DNA of 64,000 nucleotides from Rhodobacteraceae bacterium HLUCCA08 (GTDB taxonomy: Bacteria; Pseudomonadota; Alphaproteobacteria; Rhodobacterales; Rhodobacteraceae): contig LJSF01000044.1 of the NCBI GenBank assembly GCA_001314655.1, positions 124,001-188,000 on the forward strand. The letters are read 5' to 3'. Below the pieces are notes generated by a model, which had not been told where the DNA came from, made no database searches, and was given only the letters and a program-made list of their open reading frames with translations. A program made the position numbers and the translations under genes. The first letter of the stretch is position 1, and every line of letters begins with the position of its first letter. Positions 43,971 through 53,911 of this stretch are shown piece after piece.

Positions 43971-44956
43971 GCGATATCCACCCCAAACCCGCCGAACATG
44001 TGGCCCCGCTGGTCCGGCTGGGCCGGTTCCTCAAGGACAACCCGGTGATCCCGCTGATCGGGTTCCTGTTCGCCCTGATCGGTATCCTGGAACTGATGCG
44101 GCCCGGCATCGTCTCGGTCTTCTGGGCCGGAAACCTGATCAAGTTCGCGATCCCGCTGGCGATGCTGGCCGCCGCCCAGGTGCTGACCATGCTGACCGGC
44201 GGCATCGACCTGTCGGTCGGCATCGTCGCCACCTGTTCGGCCTTCGTCACCGCCACCCTGACGCCGCTGATCGGACCGGCCCCGGCGATGCTGGTGGCGA
44301 TGGGAACCGGCGTGATCGTCGGGCTGGTCAACGGCTTCGGCGTGGCGATCGCGCGGGTCCATCCGCTGATCATGACGCTGGGCACCGGGCTGATCGCCAC
44401 CGGTTGCCTGCAGGTCTACCAGCGTTTCGTGATCTCGACCGGGACGGATATCCCGGCGGTGCTGGAATGGCTCGGCACCGGCCGCAGCTGGAACCTGCCC
44501 AACGGGTTGTTCCTGTTCATCCCCTTCGCCGGCTTCGTGCTGTGGCTGATGCGGTATACCGGGTTCGGCCGGCTGCTGTTCGCGCTTGGCTCGAACGAAA
44601 AGGCGGCCAAGCTGTCGGGCGTGCGCAGTTGGCAGGTTCTGATGGCGCTTTATGTGCTGTCGGGGCTGATCGCGGCACTGACCGGGCTGCTCTATCTGGG
44701 CATGATCCGGGCGCCGTCGCTGTCGCTGGCGGTGCCGCTGATGCTGCCCTCGGTCGCGGCGGCGGTGATCGGCGGCACCTCGATCTTCGGTGGGCGCGGC
44801 AGTTTCGCGGGCGCCATGGTCGGCGCGTTGATCCTGCGGGTGATCGACACCATGCTGACCCTGGCCCGGATGCCCGAAGGCGCGCGGATCGCGTTGTTCG
44901 GGCTGATCATCCTGGCCGTCACCGCGCTTTATGTCCGGCTGAGCGAAACCCGCTGA
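43967..44956 (+). CDS. Sugar ABC importer permease 2
   Basis: A 329-residue permease of the same family as the preceding gene. It carries LTMLTGGIDLSVGIVATCSA and, near the C-terminus, AAVIGGTSIFGGRGSFAGAMVGAL, the loop that contacts the ATPase. N-terminal extension of about 20 charged residues. It is translationally coupled to permease 1. The next gene starts 12 nt later with its own AAGGAGG site. Confidence 0.93.
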   Translation: MSDIHPKPAEHVAPLVRLGRFLKDNPVIPLIGFLFALIGILELMRPGIVSVFWAGNLIKFAIPLAMLAAAQVLTMLTGGIDLSVGIVATCSAFVTATLTPLIGPAPAMLVAMGTGVIVGLVNGFGVAIARVHPLIMTLGTGLIATGCLQVYQRFVISTGTDIPAVLEWLGTGRSWNLPNGLFLFIPFAGFVLWLMRYTGFGRLLFALGSNEKAAKLSGVRSWQVLMALYVLSGLIAALTGLLYLGMIRAPSLSLAVPLMLPSVAAAVIGGTSIFGGRGSFAGAMVGALILRVIDTMLTLARMPEGARIALFGLIILAVTALYVRLSETR

Positions 44957-44967
44957 AGGAGGACCCC

Positions 44968-46044
44968 ATGGCCAAGTTCCGCATCGTCGGCATCAGCTTC
45001 GATCACATGCATATGGGCGACCTGCTGCGCCAGGTCCACGACCACCCCGGGGCCGAGATCGCGGGCATCTTCGATCCGGACCCGGCAAGGATGCAATCGG
45101 CCATCGACAGCTTCGCGATTCCGCCCGATCGGGTGTTCACCGATTTCGACACCTGCATGGCGGCCGGCCCCTATGACATGGCGATCCTGTGCGCCGCCAC
45201 CGCCGAACACGCCGCCTATACCGAGCGGCTGGCCCCGCATGGCGTGCATGTCTTTGTCGAGAAACCCTTTGCCGCCTCGGCCGACGAGGCGCGGCGGATG
45301 ATCGACGCCATGGCCGGAACCGGCCGGCAACTGGCGATCAACTGGCCGCTGCGCTGGGTCGAAAGCCATGTCACCGCCAAGCGGCTGATCGAAGAGGGCC
45401 TGATCGGCGAATTGCGCGAGGTGCATTTCTTCGACGGCAATCGCGGGCCGCTCTATCACCTGGCCGACAAGGTCGCGGTCTCGCCCGATGAGGTCGAGCG
45501 GCTGAAGCCGGACAGCTGGTGGTACAAGGCGGCCTCGGGTGGCGGATCGCTGCTGGATTACATGGGCTACGGCGCCACGCTGGGCACCTGGTTCATGGCC
45601 GGCGCGGCGCCGCTGGAAGTCACCTGCACCATCGACCGAACGCCCGGGATCGAGGTCGACCAGCACGCCATCGCGGTCTGCCGCTATGCCACCGGGCTGA
45701 GCCGGATGGAAACCCGCTGGGGCACCTTCACCGATCCCTGGACGCACCAGCCGCAACCGACCTGCGGCTTCACCTTCATCGGCAGCGACGGCACGATCGG
45801 GTCGCCCGATTATGCCAGCCACGTCACGGTGCAGACCCGCGCCCGGCCCGAACGCCACGACATTGCCGTCGACCCGCTCAAGCCCGGCGAAGGCAACGCG
45901 ATCGACTACGTTCTGGGCTGCATCGCACGCGGGGAAGCGGTGGGCGGGCCGCTGGACCCGGCCTTGTGTCTGACGGCGCAGCGGATCGTCGACACCGCCC
46001 TGCGCTCGGCCCACGAAAAACGGACGCTGGAGCTTGTGCCGTGA
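44968..46044 (+). CDS. Gfo/Idh/MocA family oxidoreductase
   Basis: A 358-residue oxidoreductase. The Rossmann start is degenerate (RIVGISFDHMHMGDLL) and lacks the usual GxGxxG Gly pattern, while the FVEKPFAA motif is intact. The C-terminal domain includes GGGSLLDYMGYG. Loss of the Gly motif may mean altered cofactor binding. It follows permease 2 with an AAGGAGG ribosome site and overlaps the next oxidoreductase gene (GTGA). Confidence 0.9.
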   Translation: MAKFRIVGISFDHMHMGDLLRQVHDHPGAEIAGIFDPDPARMQSAIDSFAIPPDRVFTDFDTCMAAGPYDMAILCAATAEHAAYTERLAPHGVHVFVEKPFAASADEARRMIDAMAGTGRQLAINWPLRWVESHVTAKRLIEEGLIGELREVHFFDGNRGPLYHLADKVAVSPDEVERLKPDSWWYKAASGGGSLLDYMGYGATLGTWFMAGAAPLEVTCTIDRTPGIEVDQHAIAVCRYATGLSRMETRWGTFTDPWTHQPQPTCGFTFIGSDGTIGSPDYASHVTVQTRARPERHDIAVDPLKPGEGNAIDYVLGCIARGEAVGGPLDPALCLTAQRIVDTALRSAHEKRTLELVP

Positions 46045-47147
46045 GTGCCGCGGAGGACGATTACGCCCTGCGCAGTGACGATGCGCCGGCCATCGCCGCC
46101 CCCGACCTTCCCTACCGCCCGCCGATGCCGCGCGCCTACCGGCCCGGGATCGGGCTGATCGGAACCGGCGGCATCTCGGCCGCGCATCTGGATGCCTATC
46201 GGAGCGCCGGATGGCAGGTCGCGGCCCTGTGGAACCGGGAGCGCGGCGCGGCCGAGGCACGGGCCGCCGAATTCTGCCCCGCCGCGCGGATCGAGGACGA
46301 TTGGCAGGCGATGCTGCGCGACCCCGAGATCGACGTGATCGACATCGCCCTGCATCCCGAACACCGCGTCCCGGTGATCGAGGCGGCGTTGAAAGCCGGC
46401 AAGCACGTGCTGAGCCAGAAACCCTTCGTCACCGATCTGGACACCGGCGCGGCGCTGGTCGCCCTGGCCGAGGACCGGGGTGTGAAACTGGCGGTGAACC
46501 AGAACGGCCGCTGGGCGCCGCACCTGGCCTGGATGCGCGAAGCGGTCCATGCCGGACTGATCGGGGACCTGGTCTCGGCCCATGTCGCGGTGCACTGGAA
46601 CCACGGCTGGACCGCCGGCACCGCCTTCGACGCGGTGGCCGACCTGGTGCTTTACGATTTCGGCGTGCATTGGTTCGACTTCATCGCCGCGCTGGCCGGG
46701 GACCGTCTGCAAAGCGTCCTGGCCACCGCCACGGCGGCGCGCGGGCAGGCCAACAAGGTGCCGCTGCTGGCCCAGGCGCTGGTGCGGTTCGAGGGCGGCC
46801 AGGCCTCGGCGGTGTTCGACGGCGCCCTGCCCCATGGCGCCCGCGACACGAGTTATATCGGCGGCACCGCGGGCAGCCTGGTCTCGGACGGGCCGGACCT
46901 GGGCCGCCAGCAGGTCCGGTTGACGACGGCGGACGGCGTCGCCCGCCCCGCCTTGCAGGGCCAATGGTTCAACGACGGGTTCCGGGGCGCCATGGGCGCG
47001 TTGCTTTGCGCGATCGAGGACGGCACCGAACCGGCCAACGGCGCGCGAGAGAACCTGCGCAGCCTGGCGCTGACCTTTGCCGCGGTGCGGTCGCGGATCA
47101 CCGGGCACGAGGTCGACATCGGCGCCGCCCGTCGGCTGGAGGGCTGA
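46041..47147 (+). CDS. Gfo/Idh/MocA family oxidoreductase
   Basis: A 368-residue oxidoreductase, last gene of the sugar operon. An N-terminal acidic extension (about 30 residues) precedes the Rossmann motif GLIGTGGISAAHL. The family EKP motif is altered to SQKPFV, with Lys kept. The C-terminal domain contains LYDFGVHWFDF with the Asp/His of the active site. Start is GTG 46041, overlapping the stop of the previous gene, so the two are co-translated. Tandem Gfo/Idh pairs can act on successive oxidation states or as a heteromer. Confidence 0.9.
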   Translation: MSAAEDDYALRSDDAPAIAAPDLPYRPPMPRAYRPGIGLIGTGGISAAHLDAYRSAGWQVAALWNRERGAAEARAAEFCPAARIEDDWQAMLRDPEIDVIDIALHPEHRVPVIEAALKAGKHVLSQKPFVTDLDTGAALVALAEDRGVKLAVNQNGRWAPHLAWMREAVHAGLIGDLVSAHVAVHWNHGWTAGTAFDAVADLVLYDFGVHWFDFIAALAGDRLQSVLATATAARGQANKVPLLAQALVRFEGGQASAVFDGALPHGARDTSYIGGTAGSLVSDGPDLGRQQVRLTTADGVARPALQGQWFNDGFRGAMGALLCAIEDGTEPANGARENLRSLALTFAAVRSRITGHEVDIGAARRLEG

Positions 47148-47312
47148 CAGGCGGCGCGGGTGGATTTCATCCGGACTCCCCGAAGCTCTTTCAACGTTTT
47201 CAACAAGAACCCGGGTCCGAAACCTGATAGACCGTCGCCGATGACATCACGGCAAGACCCCGGCAGTGACGACCGGCGGTCGTGACCCGACAAGGAGCAG
47301 GAAGGAAGGCGC

Positions 47313-49484
47313 ATGTCCCAGGACGCGAACGGACCCGAGTGGACGAACATCGAAGGGCTCGGCATCGACACGGCGCTGGCACGGTTCATCGAGGACGAGG
47401 TCCTGCCGGGCCTGCCGCTGACGCCGGCGCAGCTATGGTCGGGACTGTCGGCGCTGGTCCACGATTTCGGGCCCCGGAACCGGGCGCTGCTGGACAGGCG
47501 GCAGGACATCCAGAACCGGATCGACGCCTGGCACCGCGCCCATGCCGGCCAGGCGCATGACCGCGACGCCTACAAGGCCTTCCTGGAGGAGATTGGCTAC
47601 ATCCTGCCCGAAGGCGGCGATTTCGCCATCGACACCACCGGCATCGACCCCGAGATCGCGACCATCCCCGGCCCGCAGCTGGTCGTGCCGGTGACCAATG
47701 CGCGCTTCGTTCTGAACGCCGCCAATGCCCGCTGGGGCAGCCTTTACGACACGCTTTACGGCACCGATGCGATGGGCGCCCCCTTGCCCGGCGGCGGATT
47801 CGACGATGGCCGCGGCGCCCGCGTCGTCGCCCGCGCGGCAGTGTTCCTGGACGAGGTCTTTGCCGCCAGGACGACCAGCCATGCCCGCGCGTCGGAGTAT
47901 CGGATCGCCGACGGCGCGCTGCTGGTCGACGGCGCGCCGCTGATCCGCCCCGAGGCCTTTGCCGGCTATCGCGGCGATCCGGCCGCGCCCGAGGCCGTCT
48001 TGCTGCGCAACAACGGGTTGCATGTGGAGCTGGTCTTTGACCGGGCCCACCCGATCGGCGCGCAATCGCCGTCGGGGCTGGCCGATGTGGTGCTGGAATC
48101 GGCGGTGTCGGCGATCGTGGATTGCGAGGATTCGGTCGCCTGCGTCGATGCCGAGGACAAGGTTCTGGCCTATCGCAACTGGCTGGGCCTGATGCGGGGC
48201 GATCTGGAGGACACGTTCGACAAGGCCGGCAAGACCATGACCCGCCGCCTGCACGCCGACCGCGCCTATACCGCGCCGGACGGATCGGGGCTGGTGCTGA
48301 AAGGCCGCACCCTGCTGCTGGTGCGCAATGTCGGCCACCTGATGACCAACCCCGCGATCCTGGACCGCGACGGCAACGAGGTGTTCGAAGGGTTGATGGA
48401 CGCCATGATCACCGTGCTGATCGCGATGCACGACCTGGCCAAGACCGACGGGGCCCGCAATTCCGTCGCCGGGTCGGTCTATGTCGTCAAGCCGAAGATG
48501 CACGGCCCCGAGGAAGTGGCCTTTGCCGACGCGGTCTTTGCCCATGTCGAACAGGTGCTGGGCCTGCCGCGCCATACCGTCAAGCTGGGCATCATGGACG
48601 AGGAACGGCGTACGTCGGTGAACCTCAAGGAATGCATCCGCGCGGCCCGGCATCGGGTCTGTTTCATCAACACGGGTTTTCTGGACCGCACCGGGGACGA
48701 GATCCACAGCTCGATGGAGGCGGGGCCGTTCAGCCGCAAGGATTTCATCAAGCGCAAGGGCTGGATCACGGCCTATGAAAACCAGAACGTCGATATCGGG
48801 CTGGAATGCGGGCTGTCGGGCCGGGCGCAGATCGGCAAGGGCATGTGGGCGATGCCCGACCGGATGGCCGCGATGCTGGAGCAGAAGATCGAACACCCCC
48901 GCGCCGGCGCGACCTGCGCCTGGGTGCCCTCGCCCACCGCGGCGACGCTGCATGCCACCCATTACCACAAGGTCGATGTGCTGGCGGTGCAGGCCGAGCT
49001 GGCCCGGGGCGGCCGACGGGCCTATGTCGAGGCGCTGCTGGACATTCCGCTGGCCGCCTATCGCAAATGGACGCCGGCCCAGATCCGGCGCGAGGTCGAG
49101 AACAACGCACAAGGCATCCTGGGCTACGTGGTGCGCTGGATCGACCAGGGGATCGGCTGCTCCAAGGTGCCCGATATCAACGATGTCGGCCTGATGGAGG
49201 ATCGCGCGACCTGCCGGATCAGTGCCCAGCATATCGCCAACTGGCTGCATCACGGCATCGTCTCGAACGACGAGGTGATGCAGATCCTGCAGCGGATGGC
49301 GCAGGTCGTGGACCGGCAGAACGCGGGCGATCCGGCTTACCGCCCGATGGCGCCGGGTTTCGACGGCATCGCCTTCCGGGCCGCCTGCGAGCTGGTCTTC
49401 GACGGGCGCGACCAGCCTTCGGGCTATACCGAGCCGGTCCTGCACCGGCGGCGGCTGGACCTGAAGGCGCGGATGCGGACCTGA
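47313..49484 (+). CDS. glcB: Malate synthase G
   Basis: Condenses glyoxylate and acetyl-CoA to malate. The 723-residue monomeric form (G type) is recognised by its length and by [19 protein letters not shown], then [18 protein letters not shown] and ARIG-type CoA-binding region near the C-terminus. The ATG follows AAGGAAGG. The 165-nt spacer upstream contains TTTCAAC repeated at a 9-nt offset (47189-47195 and 47198-47204) and a short ACGACC/GGTCGT inverted repeat (about 47265-47279), possible regulator sites. It is not linked to isocitrate lyase here. It may serve glyoxylate produced by sugar or glycolate catabolism. Confidence 0.96.
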   Translation: MSQDANGPEWTNIEGLGIDTALARFIEDEVLPGLPLTPAQLWSGLSALVHDFGPRNRALLDRRQDIQNRIDAWHRAHAGQAHDRDAYKAFLEEIGYILPEGGDFAIDTTGIDPEIATIPGPQLVVPVTNARFVLNAANARWGSLYDTLYGTDAMGAPLPGGGFDDGRGARVVARAAVFLDEVFAARTTSHARASEYRIADGALLVDGAPLIRPEAFAGYRGDPAAPEAVLLRNNGLHVELVFDRAHPIGAQSPSGLADVVLESAVSAIVDCEDSVACVDAEDKVLAYRNWLGLMRGDLEDTFDKAGKTMTRRLHADRAYTAPDGSGLVLKGRTLLLVRNVGHLMTNPAILDRDGNEVFEGLMDAMITVLIAMHDLAKTDGARNSVAGSVYVVKPKMHGPEEVAFADAVFAHVEQVLGLPRHTVKLGIMDEERRTSVNLKECIRAARHRVCFINTGFLDRTGDEIHSSMEAGPFSRKDFIKRKGWITAYENQNVDIGLECGLSGRAQIGKGMWAMPDRMAAMLEQKIEHPRAGATCAWVPSPTAATLHATHYHKVDVLAVQAELARGGRRAYVEALLDIPLAAYRKWTPAQIRREVENNAQGILGYVVRWIDQGIGCSKVPDINDVGLMEDRATCRISAQHIANWLHHGIVSNDEVMQILQRMAQVVDRQNAGDPAYRPMAPGFDGIAFRAACELVFDGRDQPSGYTEPVLHRRRLDLKARMRT

Positions 49485-49503
49485 CGCGCCGGGCCCGGCC
49501 GCC

Positions 49504-50706
49504 TCAGGCCGCCAGCGCGACCCAGTCCGATCCGGCCTCGGCGCTGTCGGCGCAGGCATTCATGAACCGGACCCCGGCCAGCCCGTCGCGCCCGTCCGGG
49601 AACATGACCAGACCCTCGGGCAGATCGATTCCGGCGCGCGCGGCAGCCATGGCGATGCCGATCTCGGAATAGAGATTGGCCCAGGCATCGGTCAGCGCCT
49701 CGCCATGGCCGCGCGGCAGGTGGGTCAGGCGCGCGGCCTCGGGCAGCATGCCGGCGCCCTGGCCGCGGATGATGTCCTGTTCGGCGGCGTCCAGCCGGTT
49801 CACATGCAGCCGCTCGGGATGTTCCTGATCCCATTCGATCCCGCCCTTGTCGCCGAACACCCGCAGCCGCAGGCCACAGTAATTGCCCGGCGCCGCCTGG
49901 GTGACCCAGATCTGGGCCGGGGCGCCATTGGTCAGACGCAGCTTGAGAAACGCGGTGTCCTCCATCGCCGTCGCCCCGCCGCACAGGTGGAAATCGGCCC
50001 GCACCGCCGCCGCATCCAGGCCGGTGACATGGTGCAGCAGGTGATAGGCATGGGTGCCGATATCGCCCGTCACGGATGTCCGCCCGACCCGCGCCGGATC
50101 GCGCCGCCAGGCGACCGAGCCATTGTCGGGGTCGTCCGGCGCCGTCGCCCAGTCCTGGACATATTCGACCAGCACCTGCCGGATCGTGCCGATCGCGCCG
50201 GCGGCGATCATCGCCCGGGCCTGACGGATCATCGCGTGGTGGATATATGGATAGGTCACGGCCAGCATCCGCCCCTGCCCCGCGGCCAGGGCGACCAAGG
50301 CCGCGGCCTCGTCATTGGTGATCGTCATCGGCTTGTCGAGGATGACGTCGATCCCGGCCTCCAGAAAGGTCCGGGCGATGTCGAAATGGCTGTTGTTGGG
50401 GGTGCAGATCGTGACCGCCTCGATCCCGTCGTCGCGCGCGGCCTCGGTTTGCGCCATGACGCGGTAATCGCTATGGGCACGGTCGGCGGGAATGCACCAA
50501 TCCGCGGCCGAAACGGCGGCGCGTTCGGCGTTGCCGGACAAGGCCCCGGCGACGATATCCCATTGACCGGACAGCCAGATCCCATGCCGGTGCCAGGGCC
50601 CGACGATCGCCCCGCGGCCGCCGCCGACCATGCCCAGCCGCAGCCGGCGCCCCAGGGGTGGCACGCGCAATCCTTGCGACAACGTGAAATCGGCCCGATC
50701 CGGCAT
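49504..50706 (-). CDS. Gfo/Idh/MocA family oxidoreductase
   Basis: A 400-residue oxidoreductase, the fourth of its family in the window. Rossmann motif [17 protein letters not shown]; family motif ILDKPMTI (D-K-P instead of E-K-P); catalytic region [16 protein letters not shown]. The ATG at 50706 follows GGGAGGAAGAG. The gene upstream on the same strand (AGE epimerase) ends 77 nt before it, so they probably form an operon. It converges on malate synthase with a 19-nt gap. Confidence 0.92.
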   Translation of the reverse strand: MPDRADFTLSQGLRVPPLGRRLRLGMVGGGRGAIVGPWHRHGIWLSGQWDIVAGALSGNAERAAVSAADWCIPADRAHSDYRVMAQTEAARDDGIEAVTICTPNNSHFDIARTFLEAGIDVILDKPMTITNDEAAALVALAAGQGRMLAVTYPYIHHAMIRQARAMIAAGAIGTIRQVLVEYVQDWATAPDDPDNGSVAWRRDPARVGRTSVTGDIGTHAYHLLHHVTGLDAAAVRADFHLCGGATAMEDTAFLKLRLTNGAPAQIWVTQAAPGNYCGLRLRVFGDKGGIEWDQEHPERLHVNRLDAAEQDIIRGQGAGMLPEAARLTHLPRGHGEALTDAWANLYSEIGIAMAAARAGIDLPEGLVMFPDGRDGLAGVRFMNACADSAEAGSDWVALAA

Positions 50707-50783
50707 CGGCTCTTCCTCCCATTTTTGCGGGCAATCTGCGATACCGGGCCGGAATGGTAAAGCCGTGAACCGGCGCCCGACGC

Positions 50784-52043
50784 TCAGCCCCCCGCCGTTG
50801 GCGCCAGGACCGGGCCGATCCCGGTTGCCTGACGTGACAGGCCCGGCGCCAGCGGCAGCAACAACGCCTGCAAGGCATGGTAAATATCCGGCTTGCCCCG
50901 GAACTGGGTCGCGGCGGGGGCGCCGTCATCGTCGATTTCCGGAAACCAGCCGCCATGGCGATGGTCGATGAAATGCGCGTCGGCGAAATGCCAGAGCCGG
51001 CGATACCAATCCTCGTCGGCCGGGGTCGGATCCAGCTTGAGCAGACTGGCAAGCACCCCCAGCGCCTCGGTCAGCGGCCACCAGTAGCGCGCCCGGATCG
51101 CCGGGCGGCCATCGGCGCCCAGGGTATAGACCAGCCCGCCACGCGTATCGTCCCAGCCGGCGTCCAGGGCCGCGCCGACCAGCTTGCGGGCACGATCCGG
51201 GGCCCCGTCGTCGGGCCGCCCGGCCAGATCCCAGTATTGCAGCAGCAACCGGGCCAGTTCGAAGGAATGGCCCGGGGTGGTGCCCGCGGGCCGGAACATC
51301 GGATCGCCGGCATACCCGGGGTCGACGGTCCAATCAGCGGTGTAATGTTCGGGCAGGCGCCAGCCATGGTCCGGGGCGATGCGCGCGGTGAAGAAATCGA
51401 GGATGCGCCCGGCCCGGTCGAGGAACACGGCCTCTCCCGTCGCCTCGTAGGCGGCCAGCAGCGCCTCGACGCCGTGCATGTTGGCGTTCATGCCGCGATA
51501 GGTCGAAAACGGCGTCCAGTCGCGGTTCCACTCGTCGCGGAACAGGCCCGGGCCGTCTTCCCAGAACCGCGCGTCCAGCACCTGCGCGATGTCGTCGATC
51601 AGACGATCCGCATCGGGGTGGCCGACCAGACGCGCGCTGGCCCCGGCCAGCAGCACGAAGACATGGCCATAGGCCAGCTTGCGCCCGTCATGGACGGCGT
51701 CGCCCTCCAGCGCCCAGACATAGCCACCATGGTCCGGGTCGCGGTGATGGTGGAACAGATAGGCCATGCCGCGGTCGATGATCGCGTCGCATGCGGGCGC
51801 GCCGGCCAGTTTTGCCAGGGCGTAGGAATGGATCATCCGCGTCGTCGCATGCAGTTCCTGCACCCGGTCCGGCAGCGGCGCGCCATCGGTGCCCAGGACA
51901 TGAAAGCCCGGCCCGGCCCCGAGGCTGGCGCGATGGAAATCGACCAGCCCCGCCGCCTGTCCGGCCAGCCAGGCCCGATGCCCGCCATCCTGCAGCCAGG
52001 GCGACCCCTTGGTTTCGGGTCCGATCCGGTCGGTCTGGGCCAT
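50784..52043 (-). CDS. AGE-family epimerase/isomerase (N-acylglucosamine 2-epimerase-like)
   Basis: A 419-residue (alpha/alpha)6-barrel protein of the group containing N-acylglucosamine 2-epimerase, mannose isomerase and cellobiose 2-epimerase. Conserved-type blocks are [25 protein letters not shown] and [11 protein letters not shown] with catalytic His residues. Which aldose or ketose it converts is uncertain; a hexose isomerase is most likely. Start 52043 is chosen since GGAGGATGTC precedes it. It lies divergent from the GH13 gene with a palindromic site between. Confidence 0.9.
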   Translation of the reverse strand: MAQTDRIGPETKGSPWLQDGGHRAWLAGQAAGLVDFHRASLGAGPGFHVLGTDGAPLPDRVQELHATTRMIHSYALAKLAGAPACDAIIDRGMAYLFHHHRDPDHGGYVWALEGDAVHDGRKLAYGHVFVLLAGASARLVGHPDADRLIDDIAQVLDARFWEDGPGLFRDEWNRDWTPFSTYRGMNANMHGVEALLAAYEATGEAVFLDRAGRILDFFTARIAPDHGWRLPEHYTADWTVDPGYAGDPMFRPAGTTPGHSFELARLLLQYWDLAGRPDDGAPDRARKLVGAALDAGWDDTRGGLVYTLGADGRPAIRARYWWPLTEALGVLASLLKLDPTPADEDWYRRLWHFADAHFIDHRHGGWFPEIDDDGAPAATQFRGKPDIYHALQALLLPLAPGLSRQATGIGPVLAPTAGG

Positions 52044-52185
52044 GACATCCTCCGCTGTGTCGATCGGCCTCACTTAGCACCGGGTCGGCCCCGGATGCCA
52101 AGCCAATCCATCCGGCCTTGCGCGACCGATCGCGCAGCGATGCATCGGCCCTTGAATCCCGGACCCGGACACCGCATAGACCCGA

Positions 52186-52199
52186 TGTTAGGGCTAACA
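52186..52199. promoter_or_regulatory. Palindromic operator candidate in the AGE/GH13 divergent promoter
   Basis: TGTTAGGGCTAACA: perfect 6-bp arms TGTTAG / CTAACA around GG, 38 nt before the GH13 start. Size and symmetry resemble LacI-family operators. It differs from O1/O2 at 37.4 kb, so a different regulator is expected. Confidence 0.5.
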
Positions 52200-52237
52200 C
52201 TCCCCCGGCCCGGCGCCGGGCAGCAAAGGAATGCGAC

Positions 52238-53836
52238 ATGGCGCAGAACGACGAATGGTGGCGCGGCTCGGTGACCTACCAGGTCTATCCGCGCAGTTTT
52301 CAGGACAGCGACGGCGACGGGATCGGCGACCTGAAGGGCATCACCGACCGGCTGGACCACATCGCGTCGCTGGGCGTGGACGCGGTCTGGCTGTCGCCGG
52401 TCTTTCCCTCGCCGATGAAGGATATGGGCTATGACGTGTCGGATTACACCGACATCGACCCCTGTTTCGGCACCCTGGACGATTTCGACAGGATGGTGGC
52501 CCGGGCGCATGACCTGGGGCTGAAGGTGATCATCGACCAGGTCCTGTCGCACAGTTCCGACGAACACCCGTTTTTCGCGCAATCGCGCGCCTCGCGCGAC
52601 AACCCGAAAGCCGATTGGTATGTCTGGGCCGATCCGAAGCCGGACGGGACGCCGCCCAACAACTGGCAGGCGATCTTCGGTGGCGGCGGCTGGGAATGGG
52701 AACCCCGCCGGCGGCAGTATTATTTCCACAATTTCCTCAAGGAACAGCCGGATTGGAATTTCCACAATCCGCAGGTGCAGGATTACCTGCTGGACACGAT
52801 GCGGTTCTGGCTGGAGCGGGGGGTCGACGGGTTCCGCCTCGATACCGTGAATTTCTACTTTCACGACAAGCGTTTGCGCGACAATCCGGCGAACCACCTG
52901 CCCTGGGCCGAACACGCGGTCAAACCCTATGACATGCAATATTGCCTGTTCTCCAAGAACCAGCCGGAAAACCTCGGCTTTCTGCAACGGATGCGGGCGC
53001 TGCTGGATGAATATGACGGCCGCACCATGGTCGGCGAGGTCGGCGACAGCCACCATTCGATCGAGCTGATGGGGCAATATACCAGCGGCCACCGGCTGCA
53101 CATGGCCTATTCCTTTGAAATGCTGGGGCCGAATTTCAGCCCCGCCCATTTCCGCAGCCGGATCGAGGACTTCTATCACCGGGCGCCCGGGGGCTGGCCC
53201 TGCTGGGCGTTTTCCAACCACGACGTGCCGCGCCATGTGGGCCGCTGGCTGGACCATGCCGCCGATCAGGACGCGCTGGCCCGCCAGGCGGCCGCGCTGC
53301 TGCTCAGCTTCGAAGGGTCGATCTGCATCTACCAGGGCGAAGAGCTGGGCCTGGTCGATACCGAACTGAGCTTCGACGAACTGACCGACCCCGAGGGGAT
53401 CACCTTCTGGCCCGAGGCCAAGGGCCGCGACGGCTGCCGCACGCCGATGGTCTGGGACGCGGCGGCCCCCAATGCCGGGTTTTCCACCGCCAACGCCACC
53501 TGGCTGCCGGTCAAGGCGCCGCAGCGCGACCGGGCGGTATCGACGCAATCGGGCGAGGACAGCGTGCTGGCCTTCTACCGCCGGATGCTGGCCCTGCGCC
53601 GGGCCGAGTCCGACCTGCGGCTGGGCCGGATGCGGTTCCACGACCTGCCCGAGCCGCTTCTGGGCTATGATCGCGGCGACGGGTTCACCTGTATCTTCAA
53701 CCTGTCGCCCCATCCCGCGGGCGCCGACCTGCCGCATGCGATCGCGCCGGTGCTGGACCAGGGCGCGACGATCGAGGGCGGCCATCTGCGGCTGGCGGCC
53801 AATGGGTTCGTCATCGCCCGCCGCGCCGGGGGCTGA
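52238..53836 (+). CDS. GH13 alpha-glucosidase (AglA-like)
   Basis: A 532-residue cytoplasmic (no signal peptide) glycoside hydrolase family 13 enzyme hydrolysing alpha-glucosidic bonds of maltose, sucrose, trehalose-like or other oligosaccharides. Catalytic residues: nucleophile Asp202 in GFRLDTV, acid/base Glu267 in VGEVGDS and Asp329 in FSNHDVPR. Conserved region DMGYDVSDYTDID sits early in the barrel. ATG 52238 follows AAAGGA. The stop is 75 nt before glgB, which has its own promoter. Substrate specificity is not resolved. Confidence 0.93.
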   Translation: MAQNDEWWRGSVTYQVYPRSFQDSDGDGIGDLKGITDRLDHIASLGVDAVWLSPVFPSPMKDMGYDVSDYTDIDPCFGTLDDFDRMVARAHDLGLKVIIDQVLSHSSDEHPFFAQSRASRDNPKADWYVWADPKPDGTPPNNWQAIFGGGGWEWEPRRRQYYFHNFLKEQPDWNFHNPQVQDYLLDTMRFWLERGVDGFRLDTVNFYFHDKRLRDNPANHLPWAEHAVKPYDMQYCLFSKNQPENLGFLQRMRALLDEYDGRTMVGEVGDSHHSIELMGQYTSGHRLHMAYSFEMLGPNFSPAHFRSRIEDFYHRAPGGWPCWAFSNHDVPRHVGRWLDHAADQDALARQAAALLLSFEGSICIYQGEELGLVDTELSFDELTDPEGITFWPEAKGRDGCRTPMVWDAAAPNAGFSTANATWLPVKAPQRDRAVSTQSGEDSVLAFYRRMLALRRAESDLRLGRMRFHDLPEPLLGYDRGDGFTCIFNLSPHPAGADLPHAIAPVLDQGATIEGGHLRLAANGFVIARRAGG

Positions 53837-53859
53837 GAGTGTCGGATGCGCATGGCGCT

Positions 53860-53887
53860 TTGACCGGGCGGCGCTGACGCCTATGGT
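53860..53887 (+). promoter_or_regulatory. Candidate promoter of the glg operon
   Basis: TTGACC at 53860-53865, 16-nt spacer, TATGGT at 53882-53887, 24 nt before the glgB ATG, which has GAGGAAAGG as ribosome site. Confidence 0.55.
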
Positions 53888-53911
53888 GGGGCGAGGAAAG
53901 GGCTTGCCCGA

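Noticed and set aside
47265-47279. Inverted repeat ACGACC-GGC-GGTCGT before malate synthase as a terminator
   Set aside because: Stem of only 6 bp, no T-tract, and placed next to the ribosome site of the following gene.
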